This document shows, piece after piece, positions 21,843 to 33,250 of a DNA stretch of 64,000 bases. Both the position numbers and the translations under genes were made by a program. Numbering within the stretch: the stretch's first letter is position 1; the number at the start of each line of letters is the position of its first letter. Source of the DNA: Aurifilum marmelostoma (lineage: Eukaryota; Ascomycota; Sordariomycetes; Diaporthales; Cryphonectriaceae); NCBI GenBank assembly GCA_027559495.1, contig JAMXSV010000003.1, positions 1,612,001 to 1,676,000 on the forward strand, written 5' to 3'. The notes under the pieces were generated by a model, which searched no databases, was not told the origin of the DNA, and saw nothing but the letters and a program-made list of their open reading frames with translations.

Positions 21843-22577
21843 CTACCTCGTATTCATCTGCTGCCTGAAACCTCTCGTAGCATTCTGGTCCTCATCATCA
21901 TCATCCAGCCCATCCTCGAACTGAATCGCCCTGAACGGGTCGCCCTCGTCCAGCAGGTCGATCTTGCGCCCGTCCGTCGTCTCCAGGCTCCACTCGGTAG
22001 TCTCAAACATGCCCTTAGGGGTCGGCCTGAAGCTGGCGAAGCGCATGACGCCCGTGTTCCTGGTGCCCTTGACGCCGAACGAGATGTTGATGCGCCCGTG
22101 CATCTGGTTCATCTCGCCGCTGATCCAGGGGATCTGGTCCTTGAAGTAGATCTCGTCGCCCAGGTACTCGCGGGCCTGGGCGTTGGTGCGCAGCGCGTAC
22201 AGGGTCGAGGACACGACGGGGGACGACATCTTTTGGTAGTTGAAGATGGCGATGCTGGAGGCGGCCACGATCGCGAGGAAGATGGGCATGGTGCGTGACC
22301 AGCGGAAGCGGTTGGCCTCGACATCTGGGGCAAGGAGTCGGGAAGCGCCCACCATGGTTAGTGTTTCCTGCTGTGGAAGAATGAGGGAGAGTGGTGGTAT
22401 TTGGATTGGGCTTGGCTCACCTGGGAGCTCGCGATCAGGCCTCCTCTCCATCAAAGGACCATCGCCAGGTTTGGGCGCCGCGATGAGCGAGCGCCTCTGG
22501 AGCAGGGCTCGTCCTGAGCCGGATGTTCTCAGTGCCTGGAGGACTGGCCTCCTACATATTATCCTCCTTGGCAACAT
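21843..22577 (-). CDS. coa1: Cytochrome c oxidase assembly factor Coa1
   Basis: An inner-membrane factor that acts on newly made Cox1 during complex IV assembly (PF08695). Exons 22421-22577 and 21843-22324; 212 residues. The N-terminus (MLPRRIICRRPVLQALRTSGSGRALLQRRS) is an Arg-rich mitochondrial presequence. One membrane helix follows at about residues 65-83 (PIFLAIVAASSIAIFNYQ), then the family core SPVVSSTLYALRTNAQAREYLGDEI, ISGEMNQMHGRINISFGVKGTRNTG, MRFASFRP and TTEWSLETTDGRKIDLL. Start at ATG 22577; no ATG lies upstream in frame. The 96-nt intron (GTGAGC...CCCCAG) contains no in-frame stop, so a transcript that keeps it would still code, adding 32 residues just before the helix. It is convergent with mrpl3 (207 bp). 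Confidence 0.9.
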   Translation of the reverse strand: MLPRRIICRRPVLQALRTSGSGRALLQRRSLIAAPKPGDGPLMERRPDRELPGEPSPIQIPPLSLILPQQETLTMVGASRLLAPDVEANRFRWSRTMPIFLAIVAASSIAIFNYQKMSSPVVSSTLYALRTNAQAREYLGDEIYFKDQIPWISGEMNQMHGRINISFGVKGTRNTGVMRFASFRPTPKGMFETTEWSLETTDGRKIDLLDEGDPFRAIQFEDGLDDDDEDQNATRGFRQQMNTR

Positions 22578-23013
22578 ATTGAGGGACGACTGTTGATGTG
22601 AGAAGAGGACGGTCGTCGACAGAGGAGGAAGGGAGCAGGAAGAAAAAGCTCGTGAAATCGTCAAAGGGTCCTCCCAAGAAGTCGATCATCCCACCTACCG
22701 CCAACTGTGGACTGCCACTGCCGCAGCTGCAGCCAGTCCATACTTAGCACTAAAGACAGGGATTGCAAGCAGCACCCCACCCCCTGTGCCCCTGCTACTG
22801 CAGCGTGCCCCTCTGTTTGAGACGACGTCACCCAAGTACAGGCTTAGAACTATGGTACTCTTCGTTCTGCTCGTAGCTACCATACTCGCCAATACCTCCC
22901 TCCCTATTGAAACTTTCGAAACAGAAGCCGGCCTTTGCTGTCTGGGAGCGTATTGTGTCTGCGAAGTTCACGTTCATAAGGTTAAATACCTCTGGTGTGT
23001 ATAAGCTGCAGGC
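22578..23013. other. Divergent intergenic region
   Basis: 436 bp between coa1 (-) and the membrane-protein gene (+). No gene seen. Confidence 0.5.
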
Positions 23014-23888
23014 ATGGACCTCAGCCAGACAACCGCCCGTCTCAGGCGCACATTCCAATATCCCACAGACGACTCTTCCAACAGCGTGTCCCCAGAAGCA
23101 CTTGACGAGGAAGGTTGGTTCATCCCCCATCACCCCCGCACCCCGCGATCTCTTCTTCCCATACAGAGCGAGAACGAGAGAACCGCATTTTACAGGTTCC
23201 TAACACAAGAGTGCGCTGGTCAACAGAACAAGAAAACCTCATCCAGTCCCTCGCCGAACAGAACGCCAGCGCCAACCAGCTGTATCGGAGCCTGCTCCTC
23301 GCACTCCCCATCCTATCCTCCATCCCTTATGTCCTCGCCCTCTTCCACCCGTTGACCACCCTCCCGGCCCTACTAGGCCTGACCTCCCTCGCATCCACCT
23401 CCTTCCTCCTCTACAGCCTGCCCGTCACCGAGACGGGAATCCCGCCCCTCGACGCCTGGGCGCGGTCCGGGAAGAGGCCGAGAGGCAGGGAAGAAAGGAC
23501 CCAAGGCGACGACGATGGTTATGTGGCCTCGGCCGGCCCCAGCGGGCTCGGCGCCCTGAACCGCATGCGTCAGCAGCGGCGGACGCACAGCCTGAGCTAT
23601 GCCGGACCCAGAAGCCCGCTGGAGAAATTCTTGCCCTTGCTAAACATCGGGCTGTGTGCGATCCTCATCCTGTCCGGCCTTATTGCCAGCCGGAGCAGAG
23701 GCGGAGGAGGAGGAGGCGGCGGGCAGGGTGGTGAGAATGACTACCGGCAGACCCTGTACGGTCGGCTGGGTCTGTCCAACATCCCTGCGATTGTGTACGC
23801 CGCGGTGCTGGTTGCCAAGGTAGTCATGGCGGGTGTGGACCCGGAGAAGGAGCTCGGGGCCCTGAAGTATGTGTACAAGGGCGCATAG
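23014..23888 (+). CDS. Multi-pass membrane protein, function unknown
   Basis: Exons 23014-23113 and 23167-23888 (intron GTTGGT...TACAG, 53 nt) give 273 residues. I do not recognise a named family beyond fungal hypothetical membrane proteins. Visible parts: a soluble N-terminus with an Arg/Glu-rich segment (LDEEERERENRILQ) and the conserved-looking RWSTEQENLIQSLAEQN; two close hydrophobic segments (LLLALPILSSIPYVLALF, LPALLGLTSLASTSFLLYSL); a charged loop of ~60 residues; then two more (LLNIGLCAILILSGLIAS, IPAIVYAAVLVAKVVMAGV) split by a Gly-rich linker encoded by GGA/GGC repeats. No signal peptide. Four membrane segments suggest an ER or other endomembrane location, but this is inference. Confidence 0.75.
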
Positions 23889-24945
23889 GGTCCGGGGGCG
23901 GGGGAGGGGGGGTGCTATGGACGACTCCTTCGGCTGGGCTTTTTTACTCGTCAGGCGGTGTCGCGCTTCTTATCCTCGGGAGGGACTGAGCGTGTGTCTT
24001 CGGACTGCAATTTACATGATACCATAGACAGTTGTCAAGCGATTGAACCAATGCAGAGAGCTTCCCCAGCTCGATCAACACCATGGGATAAGAGGACCAA
24101 AGACAGGTAGGCTCAAGATGATCAAAGCAATGAGTGTGCTGAGCAGACCCTGTCCTGCGGCATATGCACCATGAGCGTTACCGTCTTCTGTGGCACTGGA
24201 GAGGACCGGCGAGATAGAGTATTAATTACCGGCTATCATCACCTTCACATAGATGTAGTAACCAAGACCGTCATTGTCGCCCCTACATGGCTTGCACCGC
24301 AAAACCTTGGGTCATTAGAATGTAGTGGCTGATCCTATAGCTGTAACAGTATTGAATGTGAATTCCGGAAGGATTCTTAATAGTGTTATTACTATAACAA
24401 ATGACATAGGTGTGATATATAGAACGACTTCTTATTTGTATAATATCACCCTAGCTTGCCCTTCCCCTTGCTCGTCGGCAGCAGCTATGAGTGATGAAGT
24501 TTGGTGGAGATACAATGACATGACGAGGCTACACACTCACCTCGAAAGAGCTCTGTACTTTTCCACTTTTGCACGATCGTCCCGGAGCCCTCAGATGGAC
24601 GAGTAACGATTTTGATCGTAACCGTCTATATCAGCTTGGCACCAGCGACTGTCTAGAGGCAACAGCCTCAGCCTGACTTGCATTCTATCTTTGCGCGACC
24701 AACAATAATTCTCCACAGCTGACGATCCAACAGCTTTTCAGACCAGACACCTGACGAGAAGCATTCCTGGCATCAGTCTGGACTTGAGCACCTCCGACTT
24801 GCCAGAGACTTCGCACCCATATTCCCACTGTTTGTCGCCCGAGCAAATGACAGTATACAACACCAATTTTTTTCATCAAACTGTCCAGCGGAAACACGGC
24901 GCAACCGCTTCTTCCCCTCTGATGTTCTCACTCTTGATGCTTCCC
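23889..24945. other. Convergent intergenic region with an AT-rich island
   Basis: 1.06 kb between the membrane-protein gene (+) and nuc-2 (-). A stretch at about 24310-24460 is clearly richer in A+T than its surroundings, and open in one frame for 93 codons, but the translation matches nothing I know. Confidence 0.4.
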
Positions 24946-27900
24946 TTACATATCTATTGTGTCATTGAACCGCAACACACCAGTGTACTTGAAGACACCA
25001 TCCACGCCGGTGGGAACCTTCTCGGACGGCGGATTCGTCAGCGGGCCAGTCTCGGACGACTTGTCAACCACAAGGGCAAGGCCTTGAGCCTTGATCGCAT
25101 CGACGAGGGCGGGCACCAATTTCTGTCATCATTTTGTGAGCAACGGCTTTCGGAAATCAAGAGTGGGAAGATATGCGTCCTATGCGGAGAGCTTACCAAG
25201 AGTCGCGAGGTAATCAGCAGCCCCATGAAATTGTTATTCTGTGCCGTCCTTACCACCTCCTTGATCGAGCTGGACCTGCGCCCGTGATTTGCCGCCGCCG
25301 CAATCATCGGCGGCGGCGCCATCGAGACCTCCTCGCGACCGAGGTCGTTACAGAGGAACACTGGGAAGTTGGGCTGCTTCCAGTTGAGGGCGGTGCATAC
25401 GCTAGGGCTGTACGAACTGAAAACGACCGACCGCACAGCCGCAGCACCGCCTAATTGTTGGGTTTGTGCGCGCTGTACACGTGCATGGTCAAACACGATG
25501 GTCAGCACGGAGTCGACGAACCGGTTGAGGTCCCCGCTGTTGTGCACGGACGAGTCGATAGTTTGCTGCTGCTGCTGCTGCTGGTTGGGTATATTCTCGT
25601 CCATGGGGTATATGAAGTGCAGGTTCACGTGTATGCTAGGTGGGAGGACCTCCAGTGCGACTGCGAGGGTGATTCCTGCGGTCGCAAAGAGCCGGTGGAT
25701 TTCGTGCAGCTCGGTCTGAGGACCAAGTTGGCCGGAGCTCAGGAAAGCCCTCGAGGCCGAGCTCCTCAGCATCTGCTCAAATTGTGCATAGTTGAGCCAT
25801 GAGACAGGAACCGCGACTCCTCCCATGTCAAGATCGACCGTGCGCGTAGGCCACAGAACGGGAACGCCGTCTTTCGTCTGCTGCACATAGAGCCGTACGA
25901 AATCGCCGACGAGACTAGACCCGGTGACAAAACTGCTGATCTGCCGATCAAACTGCCTAGTTGCCTTCCAGTACGTCTCGAAATCCGTGATCTCGAGCGG
26001 CTTGCCCTGGAAAGGCTTGATGACCTGCGTGTTGAAGCTGATCTGGCCTATAGCACGTAGCCGGGGGTCAAACAGGGGAAGACAGCAGCTACCAGAGCTC
26101 GTCAGAGATGCACGGAAAGCATTAGGCAAAGCAACCGTCTTTGCAATGATCTTGGCGCCGTAAGTCGGGAAGACGTCAAAATCTAACGTGAAAGAATCGA
26201 GGCTGTCAATCTGGAAGGAAACAAGTCGGGTATCTTCTTGAAAGGGAAGGATGATGTTCTTGGGTATGAGGTCGGAGGCCTTGGAGGAAACGGTCAGGCG
26301 GGCAGCGGGATATTTGCCGTCGTGGAAGAAGACCAGTGGTTGCTCGCCATCTCCACCGAAAGTGATCTGGACAACAGTCTTGGTGTCCAGAAAGTTATGC
26401 CCGTACCTGCGCAGCGGAATGATGGGCGGTGGAAGTTCGAGATCTGGAATACCGTCCGGATCAAGGGACATCGGCTCAGGCGCGCTGCTTGAGCCCAGTG
26501 CTCCTAGCATTGGGGGAACAAGTTGAGCAGCTCTGGGGCTTGTCTCTTTCCTGGAGTCACCAATCAATGTAGTCAGTAGATTCATGCACTCGAGATGACC
26601 TTCCCATGCCGCGTAGTACAAGGCTGGGAGGTCCTTCTCGTCGAGGATTGTGGCATCAACTCCTTCGTCCAGCAGAGCTCGCAGACAAGGGACGTTGCCT
26701 TCGCTTGCAGCGTGTACAAGCGGCGTCCATCCATAGAGCTTGTCTATCTGATCCAGGTCGGCACCAAAATGTTTCAACAGGCTCAAAAGATCCGGGTTCT
26801 TGGCAGACCTTGCCACGAGATGTTGAGGATAGAGCCCTTCAGCGTCGGGTAGTATTTGGGCGCCATTTGTCAGAAGCAGCTGTACAATGGCAAAAGAGCC
26901 ATGTTTGCATGCCAGGTTCAGGGGTGCATGATCGGTGTCGGAGACAGGATTCAATACGGCGCCGCTGTGGATGAGTCTTTGGACGCAGTCCAGATGATTG
27001 TGTATGATCGCATGTACTAACGGCCGGAAGTTATCGTGGTCGATGAGGTTGATCGTATCCGCATCCACTGCTGTTGCATTAGCATGTTGCTTCTTACAGT
27101 CTTCCACCGCCACAAAGGGAGAAATCTTACCGGCCAGAAGTGCATCTATCATGTCAAGGCGGCCGTGCATACTAGCATAGTGCAGCGGTACTCGGCCATA
27201 CACATCCCTCCTGTTGACAGCCACACCTTGAGATAGGGCCAGGTTCAAGACGAATGAGTTTCCATAGATGGTTGCTTGGTGTAAGCAGTTCCGCTCGTTG
27301 ATGTCGTCTTCCGAACGTATATCCACCAGGCCAGTGTCCAACAAAGCCTGGAGGGGCTCCTGTGGTGCTTCATTGATGGAAGCAAGGAAAGTCCTCGTTA
27401 TTCTCTCCTTAAGAGCCAAAGCCATACCCGAGTCCGGCTCGACCGCTGCTTGCATGCGAGACAACAGGTCTTTCAAGGACTCGAGATTACCTGAAAGAGT
27501 GGTCTCCAGGAGCAGGGTGTCTGCATCGCCTTCATCTGTGCCAAGGAGATGCTGGCTGCTCACAATGTGATCCGGACGTGTCTGCCCCTCGAAGCTGACA
27601 TGGTCGCCATCTGCCCAGGCGCCAAGTTCCTGCAGGCTCGTTGTGACCTGGTCGGACAGCTCGCTGATGACGGTCGGGTTGAAGAACGGCTGCACCTCGA
27701 CAGCCCGGGACAGGTACAACTCCTTGGTTTTGGATTTGGATGTCTTGTCCCATTTCTTCAGAATCTTAGAGAATGCCGTCCCATTCACATCGACAAACTG
27801 CTGTAATTTGTTCAGGTCGTTTGCAAATTGTTGGAAACCCTCTTGTAAGGTAGTGAATTTGGCCGATTGTCTCGATATGCCCTGGCGAGACTGGAGAACC

Positions 27901-28576
27901 CGTTTTTTGTCCAACAGAGTCCTTAGACGAATCTTGAGCTATCGAGATTGGTCAGCATTGGGAATCATCTTTCTAGGTCTCATCTCAATAATTACCTCCG
28001 CCTCTTTTTGGAGATAGAATGCATTGACTTTCTCGAGCTCGCGTTCCTGAAACATAGTCAGCAATTCCGGAGATTACGTATCGCACAGATTCCAGCATGC
28101 TCCCGTACCAGCTGGAAGAAGAATGTGGCCTTATTTGCCTGTAAAGCTGCCTGATGATCCGCTGGAGCGGAGAACTGCAACGGATCATGTTGGGCTTGTA
28201 ACTGCGGAGTCGCAGAGAGCTTCTTGATAAGCTATAGTCATGAGTTAGCGACACGGAATCCTGTTTCCTTCATACTGGAATATCCTCTATGCGATTTTGA
28301 CCTAGTGGCAAGGCAACGGTCAAGGAAGACGGCTTCGTTCGAAACGTACCTTTTTCAATGCCTTGTAGTTGACGAAGCTGGCAGCATACTCGGGGACCTC
28401 AAGCTGGCGCTTCTGTATTTGCTTGCCAAATTTCCTGCCGAACATCAGCAGAAGCTTAGGCTAATCTGTGTGTGCGCAAGGAAGGGGGAAACGAAAAAGA
28501 AGAAGAAAGAAGGACCGAAAACGCAACACACAACATGAGAAGCATGCAATCAAGACGCAAGGGGCAACACTCACAT
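24946..28576 (-). CDS. nuc-2: NUC-2 / PHO81-type phosphate regulator (SPX-ankyrin-GDPD)
   Basis: Homologue of N. crassa NUC-2 and yeast Pho81, which senses phosphate status and inhibits the cyclin-CDK that controls the phosphate regulon. Exons: 28575-28576, 28350-28434, 28109-28231, 27996-28046, 27131-27938, 25197-27070 and 24946-25122; 1039 residues (N. crassa NUC-2 is similar in size). Order: SPX domain at the very N-terminus (KFGKQIQKRQLEVPEYAASFVNYKALKK, ATFFFQLERELEKVNAFYL), about six ankyrin repeats (VNRRDVYGRVPLHYASMHGRLDMIDALL and following), then a degenerate GDPD-like C-terminal domain (VFLCNDLG, NNFMGLLITSRLL, LVPALVDAIKAQGLALVVDKS, GVLRFNDTIDM). A polyglutamine run encoded by CAG lies near 25561-25582. 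The first intron appears to split the ATG. The 60-nt intron 27071-27130 is in frame without a stop. Confidence 0.93.
28435..28574 (-). other. Intron splitting the nuc-2 start codon
   Basis: CACACCAT|GTGAGT ... CTGCTGAT...TTCGGCAG|GAAATTTGG. Removing these 140 nt creates ACCATGAAATTTGG, i.e. the canonical SPX start MKFGKQ. Without splicing, an ATG inside the intron (MFGRKFGKQ) is in frame, so it is a possible alternative start. Confidence 0.7.
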
Positions 28577-31210
28577 GGTGTGAAGAGCAGGGCCGCTGAC
28601 CTAAGAGGCCACTGGCTGGGTTGCAAGAATTTTTGGAAAAGAAACGGACGACCGAGCGTCGTATGTTATATGAGCCCGTGAGGACTCAAGAGTGCTTCAA
28701 GAACAGAGAACGTATCAGACCGTCAGAGTCCATCAACAAGCCCATGCAGGTATGACGTTTGGTCCTGCACTCCCCCTCTCTGGCTTGACAGTCGCCTGAC
28801 CTAACTCTGGCTGGGCAGCCCTTTCGGGAAGTTTTGTCCACGAAGCACACGGTGAATCCTTGACGGGCAAGGTGGAGATCAGCACAGTCGTCCAGCGCTT
28901 GACCACGACGACGACAGGTTGCACGTGCGACTGTAGTAGGACTTGACGCCACGTAGAGATTGGTAGCGGCGTTCCTCCTGATCGGTTCTTCCTCAGTGAA
29001 AGAGGGTCCACACTATGCGGATCCTATACGGAAGATGGTCAGAGTGAAGTTCCGTAATATTTCGCGGCTCAAACCAGCTGTGTTCCGTCCTTCTTGTTCC
29101 TACCCTCTCTGTATGGAGGAAGGGCACAGCCAGGGGCCCGGAGATTCAGTGACGCGAAGAGTGTAAAAGCAGCCATTAAAACAAGAATCTCGTCCTTCTT
29201 ATGCCCGCAGTGGGTACAGGAGACTTGAGTCTCAGTGCGAAAGAATTACCTGATGTAGATGCAGGTGGACGCAAAGAGGACAGGGTTATTTTGGGATAGT
29301 CCAGTGTATCGTCTCATGCAAGATGGAGAACGCCACCGGGAGCAGGGGAAGAGGCCTGTTACAGTGAGATGGGTAGGGATGAGGGGGGAGGGGGTGGGTA
29401 ATGAGATAGAGGGGTGTGTGTGTGTGTGTGAGTGAGTGAGTGAGTGTGTGTGTGTGTGTAAGAACACTGGTTGTAGATTGCCTGCAGACAGAACGACAAG
29501 GGCCAACGTGATAATACGACCAATATGAAGCGGGAGGTACATACCAGGAGGCGTTCTATTGGATCCCAAGATATGCAGCCTGAATCCCGTACCGAGACAA
29601 CGGCGTGATGACAATGACGCCCACGCAACCAACCTTGGGTCCGCTTTCCTCGGAGGGTACCTAATTGTAGGAACTGCGTCCAGAGCCGATACAGCAGTGG
29701 CTGACACCCCTCGACGTTTCCAGGCAGGGTTTGTACAAGCCCGCCCTACCCAGGTGCAGCAGGATATTCGAGGCGGCAACAACGTCGACACAAAAAATGG
29801 GGACTCGGCCAAAGACCTGCAGAGTTGGCCCTTGTCGATATAGGCCAAAGAAAGGGCTTCTCGGAGTATGAACGATAAACACAACGCTGCTGGTGAGTTG
29901 ATTGGATCCGGAGCCGCCTTGTCTGGAAACAGGGACAGATCCCAGAGGCGTTACAGTACTTGGTGTTGATCGAGGCTGTGTGACTGAGGTGTGGAAGTTG
30001 TCTGTGAGGGCCGAGAAGTCAAGCTTGGGTTGAGATCAAGTTGGGTTCGAGACGGGCAGGCTAGGCAAGTACAGGTACAAGTACCTCTTCCAGGGAAGGT
30101 GTGGTCGAGACGAGGTCGTGACTGACCAACGCAAGACCAAGCCTCAACAAACCGTTGACCTGCCGAGATTTTGAAGAGAAAGAAGAGAAGGAGCAGGGGG
30201 GGGCGGGGATTCGGCCGTGACGATTTTGGCAAAATAAATCATGTGTGCTCCCTGAGGATCAGTCTCGGTAACTCTTGCAAGAGAAAGCAGGAGCAGTACA
30301 CGATACTACAATACAGACTTGTTGAAGGGAGAGGGTCTCGAGGTCGGCGCACGGGACACCCAAAACAGCATTCCCTTAGCTTCCAGCAGCGTACCTGTAC
30401 CTAGCGCAGAGTACCTCAAAAAGGAGAGAGAGAAAAAGCGCGAGGACCAGTCACAGGCCAGGGACGAGGGAACGGCTCGCAGAGCTACATAGTACGTAAG
30501 TCTCTTCCTCCCTGCTTCATCCAACCAAAAAACAGGAAAACTCGTTGTTTTTTCTCTTATTTCGAACCGATGTCCAGAGCCTCGTGTCTTTCTCGATTTG
30601 GATGCCTCAGAGACGGTCCAATGAGACCCCGCAGACAGCGCACATGGCTCCCATTCTTGCATATTGCCGCAGTATCTGCAAGGCCGTCCGTATCCAAGTA
30701 CCGCAGTACCGCCTAGTCTACTTAGGTTCCCCACAGTTCGTCGTTCGACCCCACCCATATTATACCAAGTCGGCGAGCGGATGGAAGCATGACTGAACCC
30801 TCCTCCCGCGCTTGAGACACAGAGAGAGGTGTCATACTCGGAGGGTAAGCAGGGATGGATGCTGGAGTCTAAGAAGCAGGCGTGTCAACGTTGTCAGGAT
30901 CTCTAGTGATGGACATGGATGGTGTGCGTTGCCGCGGAATCTGGGCGGCAATGAGGAGCATGCAGCACGTGGAACAACTCATACAAATGACATGTCACCA
31001 GCCGTGAGTGCTGGCTTTTCTTTTCCGGCATTACGTTTTTGCGAAGATCATGCTCGATATGCTTGGGTCAATGGCCTGTCAAATCGGGGGAATCAATTTT
31101 CTGCTATCAGGAGTAGAAAAATAGGTTGCCTAATGGCGAGACCCTCCTGCCCAGTTTTCAGAGATCCCAGACCGTCTAGAGGGCTCTCAACCATCTGCGC
31201 AGCTGCATCG
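28577..31210. other. Gene-free region upstream of nuc-2
   Basis: 2.6 kb between the nuc-2 start (-) and the Cue5-like stop (-). It probably holds the nuc-2 promoter and leader and the Cue5-like 3' UTR. Open frames up to ~210 codons exist on the minus strand but run through GT/GAGT repeats and show no coding character. No RNA gene recognised. Confidence 0.5.
29413..29459. repeat. Compound (GT)n(GAGT)n(GT)n microsatellite
   Basis: GT repeats flank four GAGT units in the gene-free region upstream of nuc-2. Confidence 0.9.
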
Positions 31211-32719
31211 CTACTTTGTGGCATCATCCTTCTTCGCCTTGTCATCCACTAGGCTATCCGCCATGGCCTCGGCTGCAGCCTTGCGAAGCCTCTCCTCCGA
31301 GTCGTCCATCTTAATGCCTCCCTTGTCCGGCTTGTCTTTGGTATCCTTGTCATCATCGCTGTCGCCCAGGCTGAAAGGGTCATTGTCCGCGATGGGGTCG
31401 GGGTCGACATTGGACAGCGGCTGCCACTTGCTCGTCTTGGTCGGCGTCGCATCCCGGGGCGCGTTCTTTGGTGAAGCGTTGTATATGTCAATCTCCTCGG
31501 CACCTTCTTTGAAGGCCACTTTCCGGGGGTCACTTGGCTTTGGCGACGTGGATGACGGCGGGGGCCTGAAGACGTTCGGGTTGGGCTGGCCTTGTCGAGC
31601 AGGTGCTATGAGGTGTCAGCATCAGTCCAAGGCTTGTTGAGGGATCACGCGACAGGTTGAGATTCTGCTTACTGCCATCGCTGTGGAACTTCATCCCGGC
31701 AAAATCGTCACTCAGCAGCTCAGGATCAGCGTCGTACCGCTCGTAGTCCCGGCTCCTTCTGCCCGCCTCTCCACCAGCAGGCCCTCCATACTGGCCGTGG
31801 TGCTGCGACGGGCCGCCGTCCTCGTCAAACTGCTCGTCGAACTTCTTCTTGAGATCCTTAAACCAGCTGTTGACCTTGGTCTGCGTCTCCTGAAAGCCCT
31901 TCTTCAGCTGCTCCTGTATGACGGGGAGGTCGTCGTCGATAAAGCTGTGCTCCCGGTCGTCGTACAGCTCGTTCGGCTTGAGCCCAGTCTCCTGACGGCG
32001 GCGTGGCTGCGACGGCGGGCCCCGGTTGGATGTCCGCGCCTCGTATGCCGAACTCTCATAGTGTTCCGCCAGCCGCCGCGCGTAGGCCTCGTCCGCCTCT
32101 AGCTGCGACTGGGTGTTCTGCGGCCGAGGGGGCTGCGGAGGGGGCGCCTCGTCATCGGCGTCATGCTGCACCGCGTCCGGATCACTCATGGCCAGTAGGG
32201 CGTTGAATGCCGGGTCTATGCGCCCGCCGCTGGCGATTAGCACGGCCTTGATCACGGAGGGATCGATGCTAGGAAAGGCCTCTTTGAGGATCGCCTCATT
32301 CTTCTGCTGCTCGGTCACGGGGCGAGGAGGCTTGGGAGGAGGCGCCTCGTCGGAGGTAGCTGGCTGAGGATCGGCCGGGGGCGGCGAGGATGAGGCAGCA
32401 GCAGCAGCAGTGGGGGCTGCCTTGGGAGCTTCCGCAGGGGGGGAGGCTCCTGTTGAGGGGTTGGGCTTGGTCGCGCCGTCGTCCATGTTGATAACACCTG
32501 ATTCCTGGGCGTCCTCGTCGTCAGAAAAGTCCAGTGGCTTGATCGTAGTTGGAGACTCGGGAGCTTTGTCCTGAGTTGATGAGCGAGATGTCAGCGCTGG
32601 TTGTTTTCCTCTAACAGCGGTTGGTGCAGTGCATGAACCGTGCTCCTCATCGTGTTTGAGAACATTCCGCTCCTTAGTGCTACCGAGATGAAGCTGGGGA
32701 AAGGTCACTTACAGCCATA
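31211..32719 (-). CDS. cue5: CUE-domain ubiquitin-binding protein (Cue5-like)
   Basis: Yeast Cue5 is an adaptor that links ubiquitinated aggregates to Atg8 for selective autophagy; this fungal homologue is assigned by domain and layout. Exons 32714-32719, 31673-32570 and 31211-31605; 432 residues. The first coding exon has only two codons (ATG GCT), followed by a 143-nt intron. Order: an acidic Pro/Ala-rich N-terminus; the CUE domain at about 91-131 (NEAILKEAFPSIDPSVIKAVLIASGG..DPAFNALLAM, with the F-P and di-leucine-like positions); a second PPPQPPRP stretch; a helix with LEADEAYARRLAEHYE; a Lys-rich helix (VNSWFKDLKKKFDEQFDE); and a C-terminus with SKWQPLSNVDPDPIADNDPFSLGDSDDD, typical of this family. 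An Atg8-binding motif could lie in the C-terminal part (for example KWQPL), which is inference. Confidence 0.87.
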
Positions 32720-33250
32720 TTGAACCGAGATATGGTTGCAAAAGGGGATGGTTTCTCTCAAGAAAGACCGATATCGTTAAAGGAGATGAAACAGGACAAG
32801 GGAGGTGCCATACGTCGTTGGTAGAAGGGGCGAAAGAAGGGTTGCGAATCTGATGATGCTGGTGGCCCAGGCACATGGCGCCAAGGTACCACCGTACTAT
32901 GCCAATGTGCCACCTAACCCCACCCTAGCACATGAAGTAACATTGTCACCTAGCAGGGGTGCAATAGTGCATTCATTGTATGTAACAGATATGTCAGACT
33001 GCAGGCACTGCCAGGGTTGTTCCGTCCGCCGATAAGATAAGCCATCCTGTGACGCCGCCCAGCCCGTCATCCATCCAACCTTACTCCGTCGATCGTCCAT
33101 CAAGCCGTGGCCGGCAGCTACAGATATGCTGCTCTTGTTGGAGTTGAACATGCCAAATTCCTACAACATGACTTCAGACACATAGTCGAACTCCATCTAG
33201 GACCCTCCTCTTCCTTTCTATTTCCAAGTCCATATGTTGCAAGTAGCAAT
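32720..33250. other. Divergent promoter region, cue5-like / vps20
   Basis: 531 bp between divergent starts. No gene seen. Confidence 0.5.

Noticed and set aside
29413..29459. Regular repeats as a CRISPR-like or structured array
   Set aside because: It is a simple dinucleotide/tetranucleotide microsatellite without spacers, in a eukaryotic genome.
29246..29884. Minus-strand open frame of about 210 codons
   Set aside because: It runs through the GT/GAGT microsatellite, has a skewed composition with repeated His-Thr, and shows no domain, signal or splice support.
30040..30065. Possible tRNA B-box (GGGTTCGAGAC)
   Set aside because: No matching A-box or cloverleaf stems could be drawn around it.
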